NCBI RefSeq assembly: GCF_964204645.1
Contig: NC_134036.1
Location: 1,426,001-1,490,000, forward strand
DNA: 64,000 bases
Direction of reading: 5' to 3'
Source: Tubulanus polymorphus
Taxonomy: Eukaryota; Nemertea; Palaeonemertea; Tubulaniformes; Tubulanidae
Each line of letters starts with the position of its first letter. Position 1 is the stretch's first letter. The notes under the pieces are model-generated. The model searched no databases, had not been told where the DNA came from, and saw only the letters and a list, made by a program, of their open reading frames with translations. Shown here one piece after another: positions 20,201 through 31,634 of this stretch. The translations under genes and the position numbers were made by a program.

Positions 20201-23200
20201 TTAAAATGCTATTAGTTGTCGTCATCAAGTAGATGTAAATTCGTATTTTATAAGTAATTTGTCTGTTGCATATATTTCAGTACCAGGACCTCCCGCTTCT
20301 CTCGACTTCTCATTCACAAAGGATACATTGAAAACTACATTGATATGGACAGCACCAAACAGTCCAAATTGTGATCTCATCAATTATCGGGTAGGAATTC
20401 TCTTGTCCTGACCAGTAGAGGGTACCACCCGCGCCATACTGTAACGTGTCTCCTATCTATTTTCAGCTCACGTGTGAACCCATTAGTACAACTTCCACAA
20501 CACCTTTATCAGAGATAAAAACATTCAACAAACCTAAAATCAAAGGCTCCGTCACAACTTTAGACATAACGACGTCACTGATACCTTTTACTCAATACAA
20601 ATGTTCAATTTATGCCTGGAATAGTAGAGGCGAAGGCTCGCCTGCCAGTGTTAGCTTTTGGACAGGTTTGTAATTTGACCACAACGACCTCAAATTTCCA
20701 CTGATGTCATCGATGTCAACATTGTCTGTATCGATATTTCAGGTAAAATAACCATTCCTCAACTGGTTGTCAAGAAGACAGCGGTAACAGACGCGACTGT
20801 TACACTTCAAATAACACGTGTTAACACTGGTAACATTACGTAAGTGTCCTCCATACATTTATCCATAAATAACGCATGATTTTTTTAAACTGGATATTCT
20901 CTGATTTTCAGCGATTACGAGGTCATCGTGAAGAAACATGATGGACCAATCAACCGTCGCCGGAAGCGTGCAGTCAGCCAATCACAGTACGTCTCGTACG
21001 AAGAAGCTAAACAGCGAGGATTATCAGTTTATATTACTGCAGTTCTACCACCGGAAGTGCCCTCTGAGTTTACAGTTGGTGATACGCGTAACTATAGTGG
21101 TTACTTTAATGCTCCTCTAGAAACTGGGAAATCATACAGTTTTATTTTAGGAATCGTTGTCAATTATAACGGAGTGAGTTCATCTAGTGTTTCAAAGCAA
21201 ATTGTAGTTTCCAATTTGGAGGTGATTCCAGCCATTTCTTTTTGATCTTTCAGGAAACGTTTCGGCATTATCCACCAATAGAACAACAGCAAGAGAGAAT
21301 CATTGTTAAAGCACCGTCTAGTAAGGCATGGATAATAGGTGGCGTTGTTGCAGCTGTTCTTATACTGTTATTGGTTGCTGTTGCTCTATATATTGTTTGG
21401 AGGTACGAGTAAATAGTGGCGACCTCTAAAGTCCAATGCAAATCATTTGACAATAGCCCAATGTCCCTACTCTCACAAAGGTTCCCCCTCATTCAGTTAC
21501 CCACTATATGGACGCTTTAACTTTTCAGACGCGGTGGATTCAAAACTAAACAAACATCGAACAATGCAGAAATATCCATGGGGAATATTTCACCTTCTGA
21601 TAAACGTATTGAAATACCTTTGGCGAGAGAAGAAGCAGAGGCTGTTTATGAGAATTGTCCTAAATCATCGAGACAAGAAAATACAGCTAGTGCAAATTCT
21701 GCATTTTCAAGAGGTTTGTCTCAAGACCGTGAGGTTTTGGAAAGTTGAAGCCTAATAATGTTTTAAAACTATGATTCCTGTCTATATAGAAAGCTCCGCG
21801 TATTTCAATATCTATGACGATCCGAATGCTGTATGCGAAACGCCAGATGGCGAGGATCGTCATAACGAAATCGCTTCTAAAGGCGCTACTATGATTTGTG
21901 ACCTGTTGGGAGATACTTTGATGAAAACCTCTGATGAGTGGAAGAATATGAATGAAGAATTTCAGGTAAAATTGCAGGGAGGTTGTGACTACGCGTCGGT
22001 AAGAGATGTGATTATTTTTTGGATCTATTTTATCTGTAGAGTGTTCTCAAGTTGAGACGTGGATTGAGCGCCTGCGCTGAGAAAGTGGAAAATCTTGAGA
22101 AAAACAGGTTTCCAAACATATTGGCCTGTAAGTATTGCCTGGTCATTATATAGACATGAGTTCTGTCGTAAATACAAGAGTTGCCTTGTGAAACATCTCT
22201 ATTGAGTTTCATTGACTTTGAGTGGTTTTTTCTAGATGATTCGACTAGAGTTGTTCTGGAACAAATCGGTGAAGATCCAACATCAGATTACATCAATGCC
22301 AATTATATTCGGGTGATAAATCAATCCCTCTCTGCTCTTGAAAATGTTGCCACGTCCTCCTATTGTATATAAACGGAAATTCTGAATTTAATTTTCAGGG
22401 ACTAACTGGTCATGTAATATGTATTGCTTGCCAGGGTAAGTCTCATGATTCAATTGTTTCGTGTTACTTGTGCGCTCACTCATCTAACTTGCTCTTTCAG
22501 CTCCATTGCTATCTACAATCAATGACCATTGGCGGATGATTTGGCAAGAGAAATGTCCGGCTATTATTGTACTCACTGCTCTGACTGAAGGACAAGGCAA
22601 AGATAAGAAGGTTGCAAAAATACTCTAAGATGCTGAAGCGTAAACAGGCAAAATGTAGAAAAATAAGTACCGTTGATTTTTAACTTGCAGGTGAAGTATC
22701 ATTTATATTGGCCAACAAAACTGAACACGAAAGGTCGATATGGAGATATAACAGTAAAAGTTGCAAAGAAAATGGAAAAACACACTGAGCCTCCGGCTGC
22801 CGTACATTTCTTGTCCATTACAAAGGTAATGATCATGTCATTGCTTTATCATGAGTGACCTAGTGTTGGTATTTCTGCTAACTATAAGCTTGGTTCAGAT
22901 ATCGATTTTAATAGACTCTCCCGATAAGTAACATTTCATTTATTTTATAGCGTGGCCACAAACAAGCACATAATCTATTAGTGTTTCACTATCGAGGATG
23001 GCCGGATCATGGTGTACCGTTCCCGGCTTTATCTGTTGTTCGTATGCAACAGTTCATCAAACAGCGTCTTACCGACCCGGATCAGGGACTTGTGCTGGTT
23101 CATGGCAGGTAAATTAATTCGAAAATCTTCCAGTCCTTTACCGTTAAGGACACGTTTAGATATGTTATTGTTTGTGTTCTCAGTGCTGGTGCTGGAAGGA

Positions 23201-24971
23201 CGGGTTGTTATATCGCAACGGAGCAGCTTCTTGAGAAAGCCAAGAAAGATGGACTCGTTAACGTATTCGACATGTTTAGGAAATTACGACAACAAAGACC
23301 AGAAATGATCCAAAATATGGTAAATCTTAATAAAGTTACTGCCTCTCATTTCACGTTTCCAAAATGGAAAACTTCAACGTGTTCCTTTATTACTATCTAC
23401 TGCAGAAACAGTACATTCTCGTGCACCAGATTCTACTGGAGGAACTGGTACTGGGACCGGTGGCATACACGACCACGAGTTTCAGAGAATTATACGAGGA
23501 AAGAAAGGCAACGCGTCCCGTATCTAGAAACGTGTCTGATAAAATAGAGGAACAATTTCTTGTACGTATTAAGATCAGCCAAAATGAGATGAAGGGTTTT
23601 GGATAACAAACAGATGGCAGCAATGAATCCATTGACCCAGATAAACTAGATTTCAATTTTTTTCCTTGGTTTGGTTTTGAAGAAAATAATTACCCAATGC
23701 GTTGTTTTCTGATGCAGGTTTTGAAGGCATCGACTCCGATTCAGGACGAGGAATCACTAGCAGTGGCCAAACTACTCAACAATGTTAACAAGTCCCGATA
23801 CAAAGACATCCTTCCCGAGGCACAGTATCAACCGCAACTCTCACATAAAGGGTTCATCAATGCTTCATTTGTGCACGTGAGTTTGATTCTGAATTAATAG
23901 CTGTCCGTGGAATATCTGGTGGAGGGGGGCATTAAGCCTCGATAATCTTCAGTTGAGATATCGATAAGTTATAAGAATCTGATTGAAATACTTTCCTTTT
24001 TACAGACGATCACAGATAAAAACGTGTTTATAGCAACACAAAGTCCAATGGCAAATACTATTACTGACTTCTGGCAAATGATCTTTGACTATAACTGTGA
24101 AATTATTGTGATGATGCATCAAGAATATCCACAAGATCCGGTAAGGTGTATTCCTAGTCTAGCATCTAGTATACATAGGTCTGCTTTGTAGGTATCTTTT
24201 CCAGAATACATCTTCTGATTTTGGACATATGCAAGTTACTGGCCTGCAGCTGGAAGCATCAAATGCAGTCCTTTTACAATCACTGTGGAGGAAGTTTCAT
24301 TGCTCTGTAAGACCATCGTTCGCCGGGATTTGATCCTCAAAAAACAGAATGTATGTTGAGTTGTTTCGGTAGCTACTGTACAGAGAAATATGGCTGCATT
24401 TTTCGGAATTTCCTTCGACATTGCTATTTACTATGACCTGATCAGATCAATTGTATTTCTTTGATTTCACAGGAATCGCATCAGATTCGTCAGATCCAGT
24501 TTTTAGGATGGCCTGAGGATGAGTCGGTTCCTAATTTACAACATCTATTCGAGTTTGTGAATCTAGTTACAAGAGAACACGTGACCAGTCCTATTGTTGT
24601 ACATTGCATGTTCGTATCTTAGCAACATCAGTCAATTATTCAAAACAATATCACATATTCTATCGATTATGCAAATTTTACAGGGACAGCACAACGAGAG
24701 CAGGGTTATTTTGTGCGGCATTTGAACTGATCACCAAGGCGCCATCTAGCGAACAAATCGATATTTATCACTGTATACAAAAACTACGAATGACTCGACC
24801 TCAATTCATTCCAAATTTGGTAAGAAATTAATCGATTTTCTTTGTATTTTCACGATTTATTTTATTGATGTATTTTTCTTGTTTTCGTATTCATAGGAAC
24901 AGTACAAGTTTCTACACGATCTGGTGATATTCTATTTACAAGGATTCGACACTTATGTGAACCTTAGTTAG
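17264..24971 (+). CDS. RPTP-B: receptor-type tyrosine (pseudo)phosphatase, single ectodomain block
   Basis: 27 coding exons, 1346 aa: 17264-17336, 17512-17703, 18171-18401, 18988-19215, 19516-19665, 19791-20114, 20281-20390, 20467-20665, 20743-20839, 20912-21173, 21254-21402, 21529-21713, 21790-21965, 22040-22127, 22236-22312, 22399-22435, 22501-22610, 22691-22825, 22951-23108, 23184-23319, 23406-23561, 23718-23876, 24006-24140, 24225-24350, 24473-24609, 24684-24819, 24897-24971. Order: signal, Cys-rich, F-lectin-like, EGF-like, three FN3-type segments, furin-type site, TM, PTP D1 and D2. It has one ectodomain block where A and C have two. Gly993 (23104-23106) replaces the D1 catalytic Cys; D2 Cys is residue 1276. 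From about 22120 it is almost identical to RPTP-A (offset 12421). The acceptor before exon 24225 reads GG instead of AG, which should disturb D2 splicing. All exons otherwise keep frame. Confidence 0.82.
23104..23106 (+). other. GGC (Gly) codon at the catalytic Cys position of PTP D1, RPTP-B
   Basis: Same exon border as in A: VHG + phase-2 intron + SAGAGRTG. Corresponds to residue 993 of the 1346-aa model. Confidence 0.93.
24223..24224 (+). other. Mutated splice acceptor (GG for AG) before a D2 exon of RPTP-B
   Basis: RPTP-A has gattttag|acatatgc (exon at 11804) and RPTP-C the same (41904). B has gattttgg|acatatgc. An upstream AG (ctttgtag ending 24191) would add 33 nt in frame but includes a TGA, and ccag ending near 24204 is out of frame. 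No good in-frame replacement is visible, so correct D2 is unlikely from this allele unless GT-GG splicing is tolerated. Confidence 0.85.
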
Positions 24972-27906
24972 AATTATGATTCGAAATGCTGAAGAAAGGC
25001 AAACAATCAGAAAAGGGAATCTGAGTAAAGGCACCTGAGTAAAGGACATAAAGATTAACGTACTTTTCGTATTGAGGAACCTTAGGTCTACTCCAGAAAC
25101 TGTCCGGTTTTATTGTGTTTATGTTTACGATTACTTTTTTGTTCATGAATTATATTCATATATAATTTATATATCAGCTATCTAATTATGTATCTATAAA
25201 ACTGAGTGTTGTCTTACGTTATAATTTCAATGTAAATAAAGATATATTCAGATACTTTTCAAAAGAAATAGATTTCAATATAAAGATGATTTATGTAATT
25301 ATCACTGTTAATTAGATATTCTTAGTTAATATCATCACTCATATTTGTAATCACCGCGTTCACATCGTGTATCATCCACTTCCTTCCCTCACTGTTATCC
25401 ACCTATCCACCTAATATACATATACACTAGTAAAAGCGAAAACTCGTAATTTCTAGTGTAAAATAAACATAACTACTGACAGTAAGTTACCGTAAAATAA
25501 TTCACAATGACAATGTAATTGTACTGTGATTATCAATTCAGTCACTCTTAATTAATTATCTTTAATTAATCTAATTACTCATAATTTTCATCCGGTAAAG
25601 TTTCTACTATACATGTTATAATATATCTGCCGATATAGTATTTTTTTGTTGAAACTTTCGAGCCATGCATATAGTCTATCATATTACATATATATCTGTT
25701 TTTATATCAGTGCTTGTTTATCAGATGTTAATGATTATTATTATTTCTCTTTCTCACTTTGTTATATGTATGTAGAAATGTCAGTCACAAACAGTGCAAT
25801 TGTTTATACTGAATAAATATTTGAATTTGAATTGTATTACACTAGTAGCTAAAGCTCGTAATTTCTAGTATAAAATCAAGTTAACTACTGACAGTTAGTT
25901 GTTACCTGCTTTCACGTTTATTGATTATACACCCAGTCCTTATATAAATATAACTGATTATTTCAATTTCACAATGAACTCGAATATTGTACATAATCTA
26001 GAATAAAATATATAGATTTTACTGATTTGATTGTGTTTGTTTTTGTGTTTTCTGTTTTGTTTTTGTCTTGTTTTACGATTGAAGATTCTGGGTTCCTTCA
26101 GGTTTTATATCTTATTTGTCATGAAAATAAACAACTTTCTGCTGCCCTGCGACTCGATCACACCTATAGGGGGCAGAGGGGTTTACTTGAAGTGGGGTTG
26201 TTGCCGCTACGTGGCAGCACAATACGGCTTTTTCGAATTCCAGCAAATCATACGAATGACGTTTAAATTTCGTTTACAGGCTAAGCCTTAAATGGAAAAC
26301 TTAATATAAATGCCACTAGCAAATAACTACAAAAGAAAACATCAATTCAGTCACTCTTAATTAATTATCTTTAATTAATCTAATTACTCATAATTTTCAT
26401 CCGGTAAAGTTTCTACAATACATATATTACACTAGTAGCTAAAACTCGTAATTTCTAGTATAAAATCAAGTTAACTACTGACAGTTAGTTGTTACCTGTC
26501 GTCACGTTTATTGATTATACTCACAGTCCTTATATAAATATAACTGATTATTTTACTTTCATAATGAACTCGAATATTGTACATAATCTAGGATAAAATA
26601 TGTAGATTTTACTGATTTGAATTTGATGTTTATTTTTGCACTTAATGTTTTTATTTTTGTCTTGTTTAACAAAAGAAAATTCATTTCCGGAAATACATTC
26701 GGTGCTTTCTGTTTTGTTTTGTTTTGTTCTTGATTCGTTTTACAAAAGGAAAGTCTTTCATGAACTCATAGATTTACTTTAAATAGTTTACCAAAAAGTC
26801 ATCTTTTTCTGAAGTTGAACAAAAGACATGATTAGCCATTTTTGAAATTTCAACAATATGATTCATATGATAAACATTGGTAACAATGAATTTAGTTTAT
26901 TAGGAATGGAGTATTCTTTTGTGGTTGGATCAACACAAAATAATCACGGAGATTATAAAGCACGTAATGACTTACGATTCCGGGGGTCAGTTGGTTAGAG
27001 TTAATCAGTGGATCTTTGACCAACTTTTGAGCATTTGTGGCTCATAACATGCTTTAGAATATTGTGGTGATTTTTTGTTGTCAAGTTAAGACATTCTATT
27101 CTGATATCGCACTACGTGTATTCACGAAGATTTACAGCGCGATTTACAAAAACATCACGTATCAAAAACTTCCGAATGAAAATAATTTCTAAACTACATA
27201 AAAATCATTCAAATGGTTGTCTGTACTTCATAATGCAAGGTTTCTCATCTTGTTGACTGTAATAAGAGTAACCAACTGCACACGTTTGACGCCCAATGTT
27301 CATTTTCCCATTTAACTTTTTCCAATAATTTTCCAACAATTTTCTTCGTAATAGAACATATCTATCTTGAAAAGAGGAAGTTGTCGCAGAGTTTTTCACT
27401 GATCGCCGTTCAGACACGTCTTCCTTTGAACGACGAAGTTTTATTTTCAAACATAAAATACGTAAATCGCAATTTACTTCCTGGTAGACCGGTAGGCGAC
27501 GCTTTCGCGGATTTCACAGATGCGACGCATACATTCATTTAACACCGTGCACCTTTTATATTGTCAGTTATATAATACACTCCTGAATAGGAAGACGTTT
27601 TTTTAAACTCATGTGACCGAACGTTCAAGTATTATACATCAGAAAGCAGTTTGCTCGTACATTGTAACATCGTTTTGCGGCGTTAAAATCTACTTTCTTA
27701 AGGTTTATTTTCGCTCTGCTATTGTTTTTATTAGCGTTACGAAGGTCAAGTATCTACATCGCTAAAGGTAAGAAAAACAAATTATATTCTATCATCTTTT
27801 CGTGTTTTTATTATGTTTATACAATTCACTATAGTTAGGCTGATATAGAATATTTATACTCTGTTTCTCCTAATCGGCTGAGCGTCACATTCGTAAAACA
27901 TGATGA

Positions 27907-28075
27907 AATTTGTAATCAGTTCATTTCTATAACTGTCGGGTCTGTTATTGTTAGATTGATCATGATTTAAAACAAAAATAGTCATGTACAGGGTAGATAG
28001 ACGGTCAATTTATGAGCTCAGTAGAAATTTGAGAAACAAGGTAACAATTTTTGTAGCCTAAAATGCGAATCTTTG
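27907..28075 (+). repeat. Dispersed repeat 'DR1' copy
   Basis: Orthologous by segmental duplication to the copy at 15490-15670, same orientation and core words. Confidence 0.65.
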
Positions 28076-28454
28076 TAGATAGATCTTTATTGAAAGGAGG
28101 GGTATAGACCACGGACTTTAAATTAACTTGGGTTAAGCTCAGCAGAAATGAGAAACAAGGTACGAATTTTTAGCCAGTGTAAATTAAAGCTTATTCGGTT
28201 GACCCAGTTTTTTTTTCAATTGTTGAAGTTTCTGAAAAAGCTTGTCTGGTAGGCTATCATAGAATCGAAGGTACATGTATTCTATCATAGTGATTACATA
28301 TGGCCAATGGGTTCGTTTTCCCCCGTTAACGATCCTAAACTGACCACTAGTAGCCCCTAGACATCACGGTGTTATCATCCATGATATTTGTTTGTATACT
28401 ATTTCTATTAAAGGCTTTGTGCGGTTACAGTATGTATAGGAAGGTAAGGATTAA

Positions 28455-28457
28455 TAG

Positions 28458-28488
<31 letters not shown>

Positions 28489-28497
28489 GTATAATAT
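28455..28497. repeat. AAT/ATA trinucleotide microsatellite
   Basis: Eight or more ata/taa units flanked by imperfect ataatagtataat. Present only in the IgTM-3 upstream copy. Confidence 0.9.
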
Positions 28498-29616
28498 TAA
28501 TAGTTTTGGAAACACTGGTACGTGCGTTTAGTTAATATAATCCTGAAGCCGGGTCGTGCTACAGTGCTACTTTAATTCTACATGCTCATAATCTCGATCG
28601 CGGTTTAACTGTTTACAAAACGGACTAGAATATCAAACGTCTTGTCCACACACAGCGGTACCTGCGATATATTCTAAATCAGTGTTCATCTTCATTACAG
28701 AAGTGTTTGCCAATGATGTCGGTGTTGTTGCTAATGACGCAGTGCACATGAATATATGGTAAATAAAATCTACTAGGTTTTCGCAATGTCGCTTGGGAAA
28801 TGGCAAACGGTTATCTTAGAATTTCCACTTGTAAATTGGTAATTTTGTGAATTGTTTGTTAATTATTTATAGGACAGCAGCAGAACTGTATAGTTGTGCT
28901 GTGTGCGTTGGGCTTTACAAAGCAAATCCATGTCAGTAGCGATATCTATTTTCAGTTCCACCCGAATTCATTGTGCTGACTGAATTTCCAAACGGTCCAG
29001 TTGTCCAAGGCACATCGAAAACTCTGACTCCAGTAACCCAGAGTTTTCAATTGTCTGGGCGTACAGATATGGGGTATCAACATGGACAAATGTTTCACCC
29101 AACCCAGCAATCAATCATAAACCTGGTCCTCACAGTGGTCGGGTATCTACTAGTAGTTTGGTAGTTACAACCGATAAGGATAAAATGGAAGGCAATACAG
29201 ATGTACTGCTTATCAGAACGGTGTGTCTTTTCATGTGGTCACCAACTCCACGACACTGTCAGTATTGTGTAAGTGACGTTTATAACACCTTAAACAACAT
29301 CATTTTTCTTTTCTATTTTATCAAACTTTTTTTTTCTATATATAGGTTATATTATATTTCTAAAATATTCTTCTTTCCTGTAAAATGAAAAGTAGATGTT
29401 TCATATTCTATAGATTCGGCAGATTCTGTTTCGCTGACTCCAGTAAACTCTGTCGTAAGGGAAGGCGGCTCGATTCGGTTTAACTGTGCAGCAACTGGTG
29501 GAAATCCTGATAGTTTCACTTTCGTATGGCAATTCTCAACTGTTTCGGGTTTCTGGAAATCAATCGGATCCACGAATGATTATTTAGCCCTAGATAATGT
29601 ATCAAGAACTGATTCT

Positions 29617-29756
29617 GGGGCTGGTTGCATAGTCATGGCTTAGACTTAAGACTAGTCTAAGACCAACTTAGTTCTATAGCCAATCTAACAATTTAAGACC
29701 GGTCTTATGATTTAAGACCATTTTTGGACTTAAGTCATGACTGTGCAACTGGCCCC
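29617..29756. mobile_element. Short inverted-repeat element (MITE-like) inserted in an Ig exon
   Basis: About 140 bp. The left end GGGGCTGGTTGCATAGTCAT and the right end (reverse complement GGGGCCAGTTGCACAGTCAT) match at 17 of 20 positions. The inside is also palindromic (gacttaag ... cttaagtc, agaccggtct). It splits the Ig motif D-S-G | Q-Y-R-C of IgTM-3. A target-site duplication is not clear. Confidence 0.75.
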
Positions 29757-30431
29757 AGGACAATATAGATGTAATGCGACCAATACAGGAGGTTCTACTT
29801 TCAGTAATATCGCTTCTGTCGATGTTCAATGTAAGTAACCAGCCAATAAAGAGTTTTCCAGTTTCTAGGCACCATTATCCTGTACCCATTTATAAGGACT
29901 CTCAGATTATGGATGAATACAGTATTTAGAATGATTCTGATAATGTGACCAAAAACTTTTTCATTTTTCACAGATGCACCAACGCTCTCAGAGAAACTGA
30001 AACCTGTAGCCGCAAAAATAGGGGAAAGCGTTAGATTTATGATAGGCTACTATGCAAATCCGCAAGCGACGAGTTTAAACTGCATCCACGAGTTCATATA
30101 CAGAACTAATTGGTTCAGATCAGATATAATGTGCTGGGAAGTTACGATCGAATCAGTCCAGGCGTCTGATTATGGATCTCATTCGTGTCAACTGAAGAAT
30201 TCGATCGGTAGCCTGGATATTATTACATTGGATATCCTTAAAACTGGTAATTACTGTTCCGAATATTCTCATCGCTAATATTCCCCATTAATATCCACTT
30301 GCGGCTAACTAACGGCTGTGCAATACAAAAACAAAAAATGGCGAAAGTTTGTGTTTTGTAAGATGCTCAGCTAAATGAAGAAATCCCACACTTCGAATTT
30401 AAAATTATACGATCAAATTTATATTATGAAA

Positions 30432-30473
30432 CCACAACGTTTCGGCTGTTGACTAACAGCCATCATCAGGTGG
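30432..30473 (-). ncRNA. Hammerhead-ribozyme-like motif (Penelope/terminal-repeat style), antisense in the IgTM-3 intron
   Basis: On the - strand: CCAC, then CTGATGA, then a 7-bp stem GGCTGTT/AACAGCC with a 4-nt loop, then GAAAC, GTT and GTGG. CTGATGA...GAAA is the hammerhead core. CCAC/GTGG can form helix I and AC/GU a minimal helix III with U at the cleavage position. Minimal helix III hammerheads are known from Penelope-like retroelements and usually need to dimerise. The base after CTGATGA (T) does not pair with its partner, a weakness. The window's first 24 bases hold the matching part in the IgTM-1 intron. Confidence 0.4.
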
Positions 30474-31177
30474 AATGCTCAGCTATTCGTTGAAACTAAT
30501 GACCTATCCTCGAACCGATCTTTGCACTTCTACTGATTTAGATATTGAAATTTCGCGTTTCAAACTTAATTTCTTCATTCAGTCGATGACAATGCATGGA
30601 CCGTCACGTCTTTAGTCCCGCTGATAATTGCTGGAGTGGTTCTTGGTAGCATTGCGTTCATTCTGATCGTAATATTTCTACTCGTGTATCCGATAAAACA
30701 ACTCAGAAACAGAGGAAATAAATCACGTGGAATGTAAGTTTTTATGGAATCATTTTGTTGTTGTCGTCCCTTTAATTGTTTCGCACCAAATGCCACCTTC
30801 TTTTTAAATGACAGAAAACTCATCAATAACAGATCACTAATACATAACTCATCAATTACAGATTAGTTTGATTTGGTTCGAATCCCATTAGTCCTTCAAA
30901 CCGACTATTTCGGTACCGTCTATTCAAAAGGTATTTGCTGAACCCAGAAATTTGAAGAATTGAAAAAATCGAGTTAAAATCGTCACTCTTTTATTTCAGT
31001 AAAACTAAAGATTTAACGACAGGTAAAAATTATTCATATAGAAATATGAATTTATTTTCTAGACTTCTAAATATTGAATGTTATTATTTTGACAATTTCA
31101 TCATTTTTAAACGTATTTTTATTATTACAGTTTATCGAAACAATGACCCGGATTCACGTATATATACAAGGAAGTAA

Positions 31178-31634
31178 TGATAGGAAAAAATGATCCATGA
31201 TTTTAATGATTTTAATTGGTGATCAATTAGCTTTGTGGTCACCCTATTCAGCTGATGCCTTTTTTCTGATACGGGGAAAACCAATGGTTTGTCTCATTTT
31301 ACACGAAAGGGGTGTCATGTCTATCGTGCTAAGGATTTAAGTGGAGTTAATCCGTTAACACTATGAATTAAACTGTTTTTTTTCTTGTTTTGATAATTTG
31401 TTCTTTTTACTTTCAAAGATTTTTTTTCTTTTATTTATTTTTTTCCTACTCAGGTAACGGCGACCCTTGATGTTCTGTTCTGGCCTCCTTCCTAACCTCC
31501 CCCACAGAGCAAAATAAACTAGCAAATCTGAAATTTGTTTAAACTTCCTTTAAAATGATTTATTTGAAAATCAAAAGGAAGTTAATTGCATAGATATGTG
31601 AGCGATATCATATTGCGTCATTCAGACAGACAAA
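31178..31634 (+). promoter_or_regulatory. IgTM-3 / RPTP-C spacer: presumed Ig 3' end and RPTP-C promoter
   Basis: Same layout as 729-1187 with candidate AATAAA at 31513-31518. Near-identical to the spacer before RPTP-A by duplication. Confidence 0.4.

Larger units (their letters stand above)
24972..28700. other. RPTP-B 3' flank and IgTM-3 upstream region (duplicate of 12551-16365)
   Basis: Near-identical to the segment behind RPTP-A. It holds a candidate poly(A) signal at 25235-25240, the same internal duplications, the same short - strand open frame (27205-27450), a candidate 5' untranslated exon ending at 27767 and a DR1 repeat at 27907-28075. One difference is an AAT-type microsatellite at about 28455-28497, which replaces roughly 140 bp present in the earlier copy. 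Confidence 0.55.
28713..31177 (+). pseudogene. IgTM-3: Ig transmembrane gene with several disabling changes
   Basis: Exons: signal 28713-28758, Ig-1 28956-29268, Ig-2 29414-29830, Ig-3 29974-30246, TM 30583-30733, tail 31000-31022 and 31131-31177. Ig-2 shows C-A-A ... W ... D-S-G ... Y-R-C of an Ig domain. Four lesions are visible: (1) TGA at 28749-28751 inside the signal peptide, where copy 2 has GGA; (2) a 13-nt deletion near 29028 that removes the first Ig cysteine; (3) a 1-nt deletion near 29182; (4) a 140-bp inverted-repeat element at 29617-29756 inside Ig-2 with an in-frame TAG near its start. The membrane and tail exons match IgTM-1. With IgTM-1 only partly visible, the intact protein is known only by combining copies. 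A pseudogene is the simplest reading; assembly error is unlikely for changes this varied. Confidence 0.75.
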
